The notes below the pieces were generated by a model. It saw nothing but the letters and a program-made list of their open reading frames with translations. It was not told the origin of the DNA and ran no database searches. Positions 22,301-33,289 of a stretch of DNA of 64,000 nt are shown piece after piece; the stretch's first letter is position 1, and the number at the start of each line of letters is the position of its first letter. Made by a program: the position numbers and the translations under genes. Source of the DNA: Paragyromitra xinjiangensis (Eukaryota; Ascomycota; Pezizomycetes; Pezizales; Discinaceae); contig JBCAMK010000005.1 of NCBI GenBank assembly GCA_038503065.1, positions 1,240,001-1,304,000 on the forward strand, given 5' to 3'.

Positions 22301-23352
22301 CTCCAGTCCCTGAGGGCTGTTTTCATGTGTCTGCGTCCTTCTCTGATGTCTTCATTCCACCAAGGTTTGGCGAATGGCGATGGTTTTCGTTTCGGTACAT
22401 GGATGTTGGCAGCTGCTATGATTGAATCTCGTAGGTGTTGAGCTGCTTCGTCAAGGTTTGAATGGGTTGGGTGGGAGTGTAGGAACTCCCAGGTGTCTTT
22501 TGTGGTGATGGAGGAGAGGGTGAAAGTTTGTTGGAAGCCGTCCCAGTCCGCCTTGGCCCAATTAAATTGTTCCGTTGATGGTGGGGGGGCACATTCCAAA
22601 GAGTCAGAGGCAATTTCAAACTGAACAACTTCATGGTCGGATCCTGTTGCAAGGTCTTCCATGACTGCCCAGTTCATAATCAAGTCTGTCATCGGTGAGG
22701 AGGAGAAGGCAAGATCCAAAACGGATCTGCCAGTGCCTGTAGGGTAGTTGTAGGTATAAATATCAGGCTCGTTAATGAGGGTGTAGTTGAACTCTTCTAG
22801 TATAGCTAGGAGTGCTTCATGTCGTTTTGGTGAACGGACTCGTGAGTCCCAGAGAGGATGGTGGGCATTAAAGTCACCTGCCATGATACAGCGTTCTGGT
22901 AGCCTTAGTCCCACAAGTACACGTTCAACTGTGTATTGTGGGTGGCTGTCAGGAACTTGTTGTGATGCTGCAGGTTGTTCATTGTAAATGTTGAGAAGGG
23001 TAAAAGCAGGAATGGAGAGGGTTGACAGCTCTATGGCCTGTACATCCTCATTATTGATGATGTCGGGTCTTGGCTGATATTTCAGGAAGAGGTTGGATTT
23101 CGATATAAAGGTCATGGTTCGAGGGCGGTTAATGCTGGTTGGAATCATCCTTGCGAATGACCCATGTGATATTGATGTCCAGGAGTTTGGTGGTGCGTCA
23201 GGGGAAGTATCGGGCATAACAAAGGGTTCTTGAATAATAACTATATCAGCCGTTTCTGAGGCTGAGTCGAGGAGGGATAGCATGACATTTTGGTTTCTTC
23301 GGCAGTTATGTTGCATCAGGCGGATCTTGTGTGGGTTTGGTTGCACAATCAT
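19344..23352 (-). pseudogene. LINE D ORF2: endonuclease-reverse transcriptase-RNase H, one frameshift
   Basis: The start at 23,352 overlaps the ORF1 stop by ATGA. An AP-endonuclease domain (RLMQHNCRRN, AGDFNAHHPLW, LDLAFSS, GSDHEVV) is followed by RT motifs KAPGPDG, YRPVSLLNCLGK, MDVKGAYD, GIPQGSPTS and YVDD, then RNase H (YTDGSLLEG, FDAELYGI, CDNQAAVQ, AGNELADKLA). The frame slips near 20,830-20,855, between ATISDFGAEVWW and CGGTGQIGLSNT; downstream it runs intact to 19,344. The C-terminus has a C-H-C motif (CKCGFDNQTPQHLLLEC). Confidence 0.85.
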
Positions 23353-24952
23353 TGTTCCACCATGATGTCTTTTTCAGTTCGGGAGAGGTCTGGGCGTGCA
23401 ACACAGGATCTGTCAGTGGCTTTATGTGTGCCACCACAGTTGATGCATTTGGGAGGCATGTGGGCGCAGGAGTCAGTGGCTCTGCAAGTCCCACAGAAGT
23501 GCTTGTTGGTAGCATGTTCGTGTCCACAATAGGCACAGGCTGGCTTGGAGGAGGGGCATCTCTGGAACTTGTGTCCAAACTTTTGACAGTTAGAACATTG
23601 GTCACCAGGGCGCGCAGTCAAGTAAGCTCCGGTCCTGTGTCTTTGGTCAAGATGAGGATCCCGTTTTTGATCAGTTTGTTGTACATGCTTTTGCTGGTGA
23701 TGGCAATCATCACCGAGCTGTGGGACTTTCCATTTCTCTTGTCAGGGTGGGTCATGTAGCGAGGAGGTGCTGCCAGTTTGAGATCACTGTTTTGGTATTC
23801 CAGTTCATTTTGCAGGTCGCTCATGCCGGTACGATTGTCAGGGTATTCCATGATTGGGACTCCGTGAATGGCAACCTTGTGCCAGGACTCCTGTTTGGAG
23901 AGAAAGAGAGCTTTCTCATCGCTTTCTTTCACAACTTTCTCAATGGTGGCCTTGTGAAGGTCAAAGTCAGTGCTGGTGAATCCATTGCGAGTGTAAAGCA
24001 GAAGATTTGCTTTCAGGTTCCAGGAGATTCCTGAGATCTGGAGGCTTTCTGGTGCTTTGGCAGTCAGGAGTTCTTTGTTGATGGTGTTGCGCAGGACAAG
24101 GAGGTTGAGGCTTTCTTCTTTCTGATCACCACTGCGCTGGACAATCATGTTCTTGGTGAGTTCTGGGGTTGGGGTTGTGGGGGTATCAGTGTTGGCCTTC
24201 GCAGGCTTTCCATCTTTCGCCACAGTGGCCCAAGTCTTTGGTGCAGGAGGTGGAGGGGGGGGAGGAGGTGCTGGCGCGTTTTCAGTTGCCTTTCCCTTTC
24301 CCTTGTTCTTCTTGGGTTGTTGGGGAGCGGTGGGGATTGTTGTTGCTGTGATTGCTGGTACGACAGGAGTTGCTTTCAGGGTGCGGTGGATTGAATCCAC
24401 TTTCCCGATCACAGTGTGGCTCATGGAGCCCAGGGAGGTTGAGATTTGGGTGGTGAGATTGCTAACCATCAACTTAAGCTCAGCGATTTCCTTATTCAGG
24501 TGTTCGTTCTGTGCCATAAGGTGTTGGTTGACGTCGTTTTGACTCATTGGGAGTGCAAAGTAGCTGGGAGTGCGTTTGGGAGGGGGAGCAGATTGTTGTT
24601 GGTTGCCAAAGGTTCTCTTTGACGGGCCAGCTGCGGATCTGGTCCTGGTCATTGGTTCTGGCTCGTAGGTGAGGTCAATTCCTCCCAAAGTGTTCCTAAA
24701 TGATAGAGGATGTGTGGGGGAGTTGCCTGCTGAGGAGAAGAATGGTGGAGGGAGTGTAATCTTGCGAGCAAATGGTGCTGGGAGAGGTTTGGTGGTGGAG
24801 GAAATAGGGTCGCTGCTCATGATGTCTGGAGCATGCTGGCTGACGTTCAGGAATCGGTTTGTGGCCGTCATGGTAGGGCTGGAGGGAGGTGAAGATGGAG
24901 GCACGATGGGAAGTTCCGTATCGTCTTGCATTTCATCCCCATGGGCCGACAT
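23349..24952 (-). pseudogene. LINE D ORF1: gag-like zinc-knuckle protein, one frameshift
   Basis: It starts MSAHGDEMQDDTELP with a Pro/Ser-rich head, a short coiled coil (NEHLNKEIAELKLMV), a Lys/Ala/Pro-rich linker and a conserved core. The frame stops at DTGPELT (about 23,618), and the zinc-knuckle end (CSNCQKFGHKFQRC, CAYCGHEHATNKHFC, CINCGGTHKATDRSC) continues in another frame. A 5 bp duplication-like ACTTG-ACTG sequence sits at the slip. The ORF ends in TGA overlapping the ORF2 ATG. Confidence 0.82.
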
Positions 24953-24990
24953 GGTTCCGGAAATTTTCGGAAATTTTCGTGTAACGGATA

Positions 24991-25829
24991 CTAAAAATAA
25001 ATTGCCGAGACAAAAGTTGATTGGACGTTGAAGACCGGAGGCTGATTGGGTTCCACCGATGGAATGTTCCAGAAGGTAGCAGGTGATGTGCTGTTAGTCA
25101 GAATTGTAATATTCCGAGATTTCTGGCGATTTCTGGCGATAAAATGAGTACTACTCGGGCGCCTGTGGGCCGATTTGGCTGAAACTAAAAATCCTGGGCC
25201 GTAGTATGTAGGCGGCGTAGATGTGCAAGTTTCAAGTCAATCGGACAAGAACTGGTTGACTGGCGACGATTTTGAGGGGGGGCTCGGCGGGTTTTTTGGT
25301 GGGGTGAGCCCCAAAGAGGGGAAATGAAGGGGAAAATCACAACAACTTCTGTAATAGAAGAGATGGATTTCCCAGGAGGTGTAGAAGGGGGTAAAAGGGG
25401 GCGCTGATTCCGAATATGAAGTCGGTTTGATGATATCTCTGTTGGTTATGGAGTTATTTTCGAAAATTCGTCCTGGTAGAATGGTTGTCGCTAATCCGGA
25501 GCTCCAGGAGAATAATACTAAATGGCTGGTCAACAACCAAATTGACCTTACAACGTTCAATGAGATCTATACATTAGAGAATTGAGGATGCTGAGTATCC
25601 TCGCAAGACTAGGAACTTGGAAGCATGAGTGGATTGGGAAACTGGGCATTTTCGAGGATTAGGAGCTTGTACATAGTCAGGGACTCGGACTCGGAGAACA
25701 TAGAGTAGACGAAGGATGAGAGTAGGAGTGAGATGGAAGTAGGCATAGGATGCTTAACATCCTACGTGGCAACACTGCATCATTTGAACGAATAGAGCCA
25801 ATAAAATCTAAATACTGTGTACTTGGCTG
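24991..25829. other. Unassigned spacer, no gene recognised
   Basis: About 0.84 kb between LINE D and the next transposon. There is a short direct repeat of TTTCTGGCGA near 25,121-25,140. A 107-codon open frame on the minus strand has no recognisable features. It probably continues the older repeat into which LINE D inserted. Confidence 0.4.
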
Positions 25830-25831
25830 CA

Positions 25832-27772
25832 CATCAGCAAAAAAACGGATTGTCACCTAGTCCGCCCAATGCATCAGGCGCCCCAGGCGGTCTGGGCGGA
25901 ATATAGCCCTCCCTCAGGCTGTAAAATTTGCCCTTCACGTCTGGGCGACAGCTTACCAGAGGTCGGCATGGGGGCGCCCTAGGTCCAGGAGGCTATTCTC
26001 TGGGCGACCACGGAGGGTTGACGAGCGTCTGGAGGACAGCGGGGGGAGAGCAGTGCGCCCACAGAATCACATTTTCAGCAGGTCGCCCTATGGGCTAGTT
26101 TGGGAGTTTTCACCTGGCCTGGCACCATATGCTTGTTTACAATCGTTCTATTATTTCTATGGATCTATATATAGTTCTATATGTACATGTATCAGTTCGT
26201 ACTCTATGGGTAGGGGGGGGTTGAGCATCGAATCGACGACCTGGCGGAGGCGGCGGAAGCTCAGGCAGCGAATTGACCATATGGCGCAGGCAGCGGAGGC
26301 TGCTGCAGCGAATTGACCATGTGGCGCAGGCAGCGGAAGCTCAGGCAGCGAATCGACCATATGGCGGAAGCTCAGGAAGCTCAAGCAGCGGATCGACCAT
26401 ATGGCGGAGGCGCAAGAAGCTCAGGCAGCGAATTGACGACCTCCAGGAGGCGGCGGAAGCTCAGGCAGCGGATCGACCATATGGCGGAGGCTGCAGAGGC
26501 TGCAGCAGCGAATCGATCAATTGGCGGAGGCGGCGGAAGCTCAGGCAGCGAATTGACCATATGGCGGAGGCAGTGGAGGCTGCAGCAGCGAATTGACCAT
26601 ATGGCGCAGGCAGCGGAAGCTGCTGCAGCTGTGGTGGAGGCGGAGGCGGCGGAAGCTCAGGCAGCGGATCGACCATATGGCGCAGGCAGCGGAGGCTGCA
26701 GCAGCGAATTGACCATATGGCGCAGGCAGCGGAAGCTGCTGCAGCTGTGGTGGAGGCGGAGGCGGCGGAAGCTCAGGCAGCGGATCGACCATATGGCGCA
26801 GGCAGCGGAGGCTGCTGCAGCGAATCGATCAATTGACTGAGGCGGCGGAAGCTCAGGCAGCGAATTGACCATATGGCGGAGGCAGCGAATTGACCAATTG
26901 GCGGAGGTGGAGGAAGCTCAGGCAGCGAATCGACCATATGGCGGAGGTGGAGGAAGCTCAAGCAGCGGATCGACGACTTCCAGGAGGCGGCGGAAGCTCA
27001 GGCAGCGGATCGACCATATGGCAGAGGCAGCGAATCAATCAATTGACTGAGGCAGCGGAAGCTCAGGCAGCGAATTGACCATATGGCGGAGGCAGCGGAG
27101 GCTGCTGCAGCGAATCGATCAGCATATTGAGCTCGCTTAGGCGGAAGCAGAGGAAGCTGAACCAGTGGATCGAAGCGAGTCTAGGAGGCATATCAGCGGT
27201 AGTCAAATAAACGGAATCAAGACGTTACCTGGGAGGTTCTTTGCAAGCAGAGCTCGTTACTTCGAACCTAAATGTCACGATGTCAGCGGTACAGCGAGGT
27301 AGGGGATGGGTGGGAGTGAATAGGGGATGGGTGGGAGGGAATAGGGGGAAGCAATAGTAGGAAGGACGGGAGAGGTGGAGATTGGTGTCTTATTAGGCGT
27401 TGCTTTGGCGACGGCATGGCAACTACTAAGCGATGACTAAGCGACCTGGAGATTTTTGAAAATCGCTAAGTGCCTGGGGGGAGGCGAGGTGAATTTTGCT
27501 AAGTCCCGAGGTTTCAGGGACTTAGAGAAAAAAAAAAAAATTCAATCGGGCAGCCTGCTGAATTTCGCTAAGTGCCACATCCGGGTGTGGGTGGTCGCAG
27601 CTAAGCTGCAGCCGAGCGCCAGGAGGCCGGAGCGCTGTGCAGCCTGCGCCCACACAGGCCAGCGCTTGGAGCAGCTCGCCTAGGCGATCTGGAAGGCCAC
27701 AAACGCAGCGGGCGGAATATGGCCTTCCAGAAGACAGGATAGTGTCAGGGCGACATTTTTTTTTTGCTGATG
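25832..27772. mobile_element. CATCAGCAAAA-ended element, copy 3 (1.94 kb, divergent subfamily)
   Basis: It begins CATCAGCAAAAAAACGG and ends in the reverse complement CATCAGCAAAAAAAAAA. The flanks are CA on both sides (25,830-25,831 and 27,773-27,774), a 2 bp target duplication. Both subterminal regions carry related GGGCGACA/CCGCCCAGAC sequences. The middle is a ~40 bp minisatellite. No transposase is encoded, so it depends on an enzyme elsewhere. Parts near 27,300-27,400 resemble, in reverse, the GGGTGGGAG-type segment of copies 1 and 2. Confidence 0.72.
26222..27125 (+). repeat. Minisatellite of ~40 bp GCGGAAGCTCAGGCAGCG-type units
   Basis: More than 20 imperfect units carry variants of GGAAGCTCAGGCAGCG, AATTGACCATATGGCG and AATCGATCAATTGGCG. 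Period slips between about 30 and 60 bp make composite units. Artefact ORFs on both strands encode Ala/Glu/Arg-rich repeats and should not be treated as genes. It lies centrally in the CATCAGCAAAA element, as the unrelated-looking array does in copies 1 and 2. Confidence 0.88.
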
Positions 27773-27819
27773 CAATTACTAAGCAAAGCACTTGAAAATT
27801 TGCAGGAAAGAAAAGCATT

Positions 27820-28219
27820 CATCAGCAAAACTGATTCTGATCCTGGCTTCTACTTCCCGGTCCCACGTTCTCCTGGAGGTCTGAGCGTTGGTGTGGGAGA
27901 GTCCTGAATGCAACTGGATCAGCCACCCGTCTTGTGGTCTATTTTGGTTACTACAGGACGGAAGGACTGTGCTCCCGTACACACTGTGGACCTCACCTAC
28001 AAACCCATGGACCCTCCTGGAGCTTCCTGGAGCTGAGCTGCACAGTCCATGGTGCTCTCCGGAGTTGCGTATCTCCCCCCAGTACCGATCAGGGTCCGCT
28101 TTCTTAGCTCCATGGCGCTCTCTGGAGCTGTGTACCTTCCCCCAGTACCGATCTGAACACCACTGAAGTGCGTACCTGCCCTCCCCCAGTCCCCTGAAGT
28201 GCAAACCTCCACTCCACCA
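27820..28219. mobile_element. CATCAGCAAAA-ended element, copy 2, left part
   Basis: It starts CATCAGCAAAACTGATTCT with TT before it and follows copy 1 (15,200-15,560) closely. It is interrupted at 28,219/28,220 by the 13.1 kb Plavaka-type element and continues at 41,306. Together the two parts are ~2.1 kb, close to the 2.0 kb of copy 1. A ~70 bp segment with CTCCATGG and GTACCGATC is locally duplicated within it. Confidence 0.78.
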
Positions 28220-28232
28220 CGTCGCGAAAAGC
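28220..28232 (+). repeat. Left terminal inverted repeat of the 13.1 kb element
   Basis: CGTCGCGAAAAGC, the exact reverse complement of 41,291-41,303. It is preceded by the CA target duplicate. Confidence 0.78.
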
Positions 28233-28445
28233 CCCAAAAAAGTCGTAGGCCGCGGTAAAATTTAGCAATTTCCGGTAGCCTCGCCTAACATATGGGTCCT
28301 ACCACACGCCTCCCATAGCATATCCGTGCTTTTGGTAGTCTCTCAAAGCGCATGGCGCCTTTAGCGAGCAATCTCGTAGCCTTCCCGTATACTTTCGGGA
28401 GGCTTTGTGTGTTAGCTCTCCTTTCATGGTCTTTCGCGATGCCCG

Positions 28446-28800
28446 CCAATATCCGTGCACTCTACCACCCACTCTGACGTGCCCACCATTTTGCTACCAT
28501 TGCTACCATGGGCTTTCACCGGGCTTGCTAATATCTGTGCAACTCTGACATGTCTACCATTTTGCTACCTTTGCTACCGCGGGCTTTCACCATGCTCGCT
28601 AATATCCGTGCACTCTACCGCTAACTCTGACATGTCTACCATTTTGCTACCTTTGCTACCGCGGGCTTTTACTATGCTCGCTAATATCCGTGCACTCTAC
28701 TGCTAACTCTGACATGTCTACCATTTTGCTACCACTAACTCTGACATGCCTACTATTTTACGTGCTTTCGCTATGTTTGCTAGTTTAAGTCCTTTGATTC
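28446..28800 (+). repeat. Left subterminal repeats carrying CTCTGACATG
   Basis: Four to five units of 72-82 bp each contain GCTAATATCCGTGCACTCTA, AACTCTGACATGTCTACC, ATTTTGCTACC and GGGCTTTCAC. Unit starts are near 28,446, 28,526, 28,598 and 28,680. Subterminal arrays with a fixed core motif are typical of CACTA elements, where an element protein binds them. Here the core would be CTCTGACA. A nearby GGGAGGCTTTGTGT (28,400) recurs inverted at the right end. Confidence 0.7.
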
Positions 28801-28883
28801 GCTACTAGACGTGCTTTCGCTATGTTCGCTACCAGTATGCCACAAGAAACAGAAACACCCCAAGTACTAGCTAAAGACCTATC

Positions 28884-29790
28884 CTAATCCAACATGAATA
28901 TGACAAAATTCCCTGTAATAACGTCCTGCGGTTGCCATCTGATCTACTGGGAACCGCCACGAAGACTAAGGACCAAGTGCAAAGTCGACTCCTTCTGGGT
29001 GGCCTAGCTTGCCGTCGAAAATGAGACGCTGCTGGTCTGGAGGAATGCCTTCCTTGTTCTCATCCAACATGAATATGAAAACATTTCCCGTAATCGCGTC
29101 CTGCAGTGCCATCTAATCTACTAGGAACCGCCACGAAGACTGAGGACCAAGTGCAAAGTCGACTCCTTCTGAGTAGCCTAGCTTGCCGTCGAAAATGAGA
29201 CGCTGCTGGTCTGGAGGAATGCCTTCCTTGTTCTCATCCAACATGAATATGAAAACATTTCCCGTAATCGCGTCCTGCGGTTGCCATCTGATCTACTGGG
29301 AACCGCCACGAAGACTAAGGACCAAGTGCAAAGTCGACTCCTTCTGAGTAGCCTAGCTTGCCGTCGAAAATGAGACGCTGCTGGTCTGGGGGAATGCCTT
29401 CCTTGTTCTCATCCAACATGAATATGAAAACATTTCCCGTAATCGCGTCCTGCAGTGCCATCCGATCTACTGGGAACCACCACGAAGGCTAAGGACCAAG
29501 TGCAAAGTCGACTCCTTCTGAGTAGCCTAGCTTGCCGTCGAAAATGGGACGCTGCTGGTCTGGAGGAATGCCTTCCTTGTTCTCATCCAACATGAATATG
29601 AAAACATTTCCCGTAATCGCGTCCTGCAGTTGCCATCCGATCTACTGGGAACCACCACGAAGGCTAAGGACCAAGTGCAAAGTCGACTCCTTCTGAGTAG
29701 CCTAGCTTGCCGTCGAAAATGAGACGCTGCTGGTCTGGAGGAATTCCCTCTTTGTTGTCCTCAATCTCGACACACTCGGACTTCGCCTCT
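28884..29790 (-). repeat. Tandem array of ubiquitin-derived ~174 bp units
   Basis: Five units with a period of 174 or 175 bp start at 28,884, 29,059, 29,233, 29,408 and 29,582. On the minus strand each encodes NKEGIPPDQQRLIFDGKLG, almost identical to the ubiquitin segment DKEGIPPDQQRLIFAGKQ. The most complete frame (29,849-29,664) reads SECVEIEDNKEGIPPDQQ. The 174 bp units equal 58 codons; units with one extra T shift frame, and some have TAG, so no long polyprotein is open. The array lies just downstream of the transposase on the same strand. A captured and amplified host ubiquitin fragment is the best explanation; whether it is expressed is unknown. Confidence 0.75.
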
Positions 29791-29872
29791 GACACCAACA
29801 CTCTGACACCAACTCTGACACCAACACTCTGACACCGACCCTCTGACACCGACCCTCTAACGCCGACCTCGC

Positions 29873-32735
29873 CTAATAAACCGTGTTAAACATCTCTAGA
29901 TCGATGTAGTTGTTGATGAAATATCGCCCTTTTTTGCCTGCTTCTGCAGCGATGAGGTGAACAGCACGGGATATACGGCTCACTGGAATAATTCTCCGCT
30001 TTGTCGTGACTCTGGTATCCGATAGCTCCGATTGTTTACGGACTTCTATCATGCCGCTGTTTGGGTTAGGCCTACCGGCATTCATCACAGTCAGATATTC
30101 CACCAACGCCAGTTCGTGGCCTATTTTGCGAAACTTTGGACGACCGTTGTCTTTATTTCCATCGGGGACCTTGTCGATGAAGGTGAAAACACAAATGAGC
30201 TCTGCCGGCTTCAAGCCAGTCTCATTGAAGTAGCTCTGGTTAGGCCCACTAACCCCAGGCTCTGTTTGAATGAGGACGTGGTCGTACTGGGAGCCATCTC
30301 CCCTCCAATCGGTCACACATCGCGCAAATTCTGTGCAGAATTCCTCGGGGTCGTTGTGAGAAGGGAAGCTGGCCACCACTCCTGTGCCCATCGTAACCTT
30401 TTGTGCTGCAATCCAGGGGATACTGCTTCGATATTGTGTCAAATGATAACTAGTGTTCGCCCCGGATTGGATTGTAAAGAGATAATCCCGTACAAGCTTC
30501 AGCAACTCTGACGCGGACGCCAACTCTGACGTGGGCGCCAACTCTGACGTGGGCGCCAGCTCTGACGTGGGGGCCAGCTCTGACGTGGGGGCCAGCTCTG
30601 ACGTGGGCGTCAACTCTGACGCTGACACGTTGATGTGGCGCGGTAGCTGCAGTTTTCCCATCAAAACTTGCTTGGGAATATGCCCACTTATGACAGTTTT
30701 CCTTTCTTTCCGACCGACTCGTAACTCATCCACAAGAGATAAACAGACTGTTGCCCATCGTGAGCCGGTCTTTATCAGATGTTGCAGCAGCGTGGTTCGT
30801 GCTTTAAGTTTGAACAATCTATCCTCCCATCTTAGCATTTGCAAAAGCGGCTTTACCTTGTTCGTTGATCGATAGGCCTCTTTGATCATCCAGGAATGCG
30901 CGGCTTCACTTTGCTCTGTGTCAGAGTTGTCACATGATCCGAAGTCGCGTATACTCTCGGTGTAATGGCGCATCATGTGAAGCTTTGGTATGCGGTCAAA
31001 GTTTCCAGAGTCCCTGGATTCCACGAAGTTCCCCAAAAGAGACTCGTAGCCCGCCATTGCTTTATCCATCATTTCCAGGGTGTTCTCTGTATGGGAGTGA
31101 TAGCCGGCAAACATAATGAATTCAGTAAGATGTTTCAGACATCTCAAGTGCTCCGGTCGTCTTTTAAAAAATGGTGCTAAGACCCCGATCCACACCTTCA
31201 GCATGTGCTTGTATTCTGCCCCCGTCCACTGAGAAATCTGGGAAAATTTGTGACCGAAGTTCTTCAGATCACTAAACAGGGGTATCTCTGCGAACCGCTG
31301 ATCAATCTCCGCGATGACGTGTGGTCCATGCTCCTGTACGAGATATGTACATACCCACTTCCATGTATGGTCCTTCAGGACGCCCTTGAGTAATTGATGA
31401 AGCCGGTCTGGATTGATTGCATGATAGATATTGCAGTGAACGTGGTGGGCGGTAAAGTTTTCGAAATCAAATCTCCACTGCCCTACGGCTTCGAGCTCCG
31501 CTGTCGACATTAGAGCATAGCGGGTGGGATCTCTGGGGGTAGGCGGGACCCCAGTCAGAGTACTTAAGTTGTCGGGGTGCATTCGCACCTAGGGCACCAC
31601 ATAGACTTTACCAATGTCAGAGTGACCATTTCTGGGTAATCGGCTATCCATGTCGCGATGCGGGGAAAGACTTTCCTTGTATATCCGTCTGCACAAACGA
31701 CATCTGCCCCTTCCTGGCCTGTGGATTCAAAAGGGCGCAACATCTGCCGGATTGCCTCGTGAAAGGTCTTTCTCGTCGTTTCTCTTGCTGGGTTCTTTGG
31801 GATTTTAGGGAGGATTCCAAGCAAGACCAACCCATTCATTCTGACGGCTCGTCGTTTCTTTTTCGCGAGGTTTCCAACCGACATATATACTGGCCATGCA
31901 CTCTTATCACCGCTCAATGTGGATAGCATTGTTTTGTCGCTACCGATAATAATCGGTGCAATCGTTGCCCCCTTGGGAGCGTTCTCCTAGTTTGAAGTCA
32001 ATATAAACATTGGTGTCAGTGTCAGTGTCAGTGTCAGTGTCAGTGTCAGAGTCAGGGAGCCGAGACTAGAAGGGCTTTTACCTGTTGCCGCCACCACCAG
32101 TTGCCTGTCCACATCTCAGAATATAATCGTTTGCCGTCGGAACCATAATCCTTTATCGGAGAATAAGTCAAGTGGTCTTTGAAAGGTAGGTGGCCGAAAA
32201 GATATCTTAGGATTGCCATTGGATCTCGATACCAGTATTCCACCTCTTCACCTTCGATATTAACCATACCCTCCATCCATTCGCAGTCAAGTCCGTCATC
32301 CATAGCATGTATCAACTCGCGGAAATGATCGGCACTTTTAATATTGATCTTATCATTGAATATTCCACGACGTATCATACGATCCAGGGCGGCCTTTCCC
32401 ATATTCTCCTCTACATGGGTACGGCAGAAGTCCCATTGTAACTTTGATTCGAAAGGAAACAAAGGATGCCAATCGGGGCTATCACATGGATGAGTTACTG
32501 GTGGGCATGGTAGAGCGATGCCCGCATCAGGAAAAGTATCTGGTCTTCGGGGCGCACCCTCCTCCTCCTCCTCCTCCTCCTGTCCGGGACAGCTATTGTC
32601 CGCGTCGTCTTCATCGAACCTTACACGATCTCGGGACTGCTTATTGTGAGTTCGACGATGATGGACAGTCAAGCCACCTGGGCTAACAAAGGACTTTCCG
32701 CAGATTCCACAAAGAAAATCCAGTCCAGAGGGCAT
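29873..32735 (-). CDS. Plavaka-type transposase with N-terminal C2H2 finger (one frame break)
   Basis: The start is set at the Met of MPSGLDFLCGIC (32,735). A C2H2 finger (CGICGKSF...HHRRTH) and an acidic linker precede blocks typical of fungal Plavaka transposases: WYRDPMAILRYLFGHLPF, then after an intron (32,081-31,987) APIIIGSDKTMLSTLSGDKS, PVYMSVGNLAKKKRR, ADGYTRKVFPRIATWIAD, WCPRCE, FTAHHVHCNIYHAINPDRLH, FAGYHSHTENTLE and RIPKLHMMRHY. The frame changes near 31,580 after WCPRCECTP. A one-base indel is most likely; a 56 nt intron with an ACTCTGACT branch site could also bridge it. SELAPT repeats near 30,500-30,620 are encoded by the CTCTGAC minisatellite. The enzyme would cut at the element's inverted ends. 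Confidence 0.78.
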
Positions 32736-33289
32736 TGAAAGGGCGGCGGGATCGCTGCTTGAAGTTAGACAATCAAACAAACGAAGCAAAAACAAAGGGT
32801 TCTAGCTCTGACACTGACACTGACACTGACACCAACCGACTCTAACTCTGACGTGGTGAGATCTGGGCGGACGTATATAAGCTGGATTGTAGGTCAGATT
32901 CGTTGGTGGCTGTTGACTGCCTTTGTTTGCTTGTTAAAGGGATAAGCCGAATCGGGAAACGAGGCTGCAGCCGGAAGCACCTAACCTGGCTAGACCAGCC
33001 GCCAACGTCATTGAACAAACACAGCAACCTCAACCTCCGCTTCCGCCTCGCCATCACTACCACCACCACCACCACCACCACCACAACCACCACCACCCTT
33101 GCAATCTCGGGAAGCAGCATTTGGGCATCAGAGACATCGAACAATCAACGTCAGAGGACTATACCCCGCTATGTATATAAAGAGACCGCTCGCCCGGCTA
33201 GCTGCAAGTCTATACTCGCCTATCCGAGTCCTCCACCCAAGCGACTTCTTTGACAGCACTAGCATACCTACTCTGATAGCGACTTGACA
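32736..33289. promoter_or_regulatory. Divergent promoter region between transposase and helicase
   Basis: About 550 bp between two oppositely reading genes. It contains CTCTGACACTGACACTGACA and further CTCTGACG copies (32,804-32,855), a TATATAAG box at about 32,875, a CAC/CCA microsatellite (33,056-33,095) and a second TATATAAAG box at about 33,174, about 115 bp before the helicase ATG. Motif copies here would let a motif-binding element protein control both genes; that is inference. Confidence 0.5.

Larger units (their letters stand above)
18970..24980 (-). mobile_element. Tad-like LINE, copy D (second family, 6.0 kb)
   Basis: A full-length LINE with ORF1 and ORF2, flanked by a perfect 10 bp target duplication GTAACGGATA (18,960-18,969 and 24,981-24,990). 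It landed just beyond the transposase relict. The ~370 bp 3' UTR (18,970-19,343) is A-rich on the plus strand and has no long ORF. Its proteins are clearly different from those of LINEs B and C. Each ORF carries one frameshift, so this copy appears inactive unless these are sequencing errors. Confidence 0.88.

Noticed and set aside
25237..25560. A 107-codon minus-strand ORF
   Set aside because: No motif, no splice context and Pro/Ser-rich composition; not distinguishable from chance.
26053..27078. Many open frames rich in Ala/Glu/Arg repeats on both strands
   Set aside because: They are translations of a ~40 bp minisatellite in several frames with no start context, introns or domains.
28446..29760. 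CRISPR-like array
   Set aside because: The repeats are long direct units without unique spacers, in a fungal transposon.
31530..31585. A 56 nt intron with an ACTCTGACT branch site in the transposase as the preferred model
   Set aside because: It would delete the second Cys of the conserved C-x2-C block and the PDNLSTLTG sequence; a one-base frameshift fits the family better, so it is kept only as an alternative.
32903..33253. A 116-codon plus-strand ORF between the transposase and helicase
   Set aside because: It spans a CAC microsatellite and the TATA boxes, with no recognisable domain.
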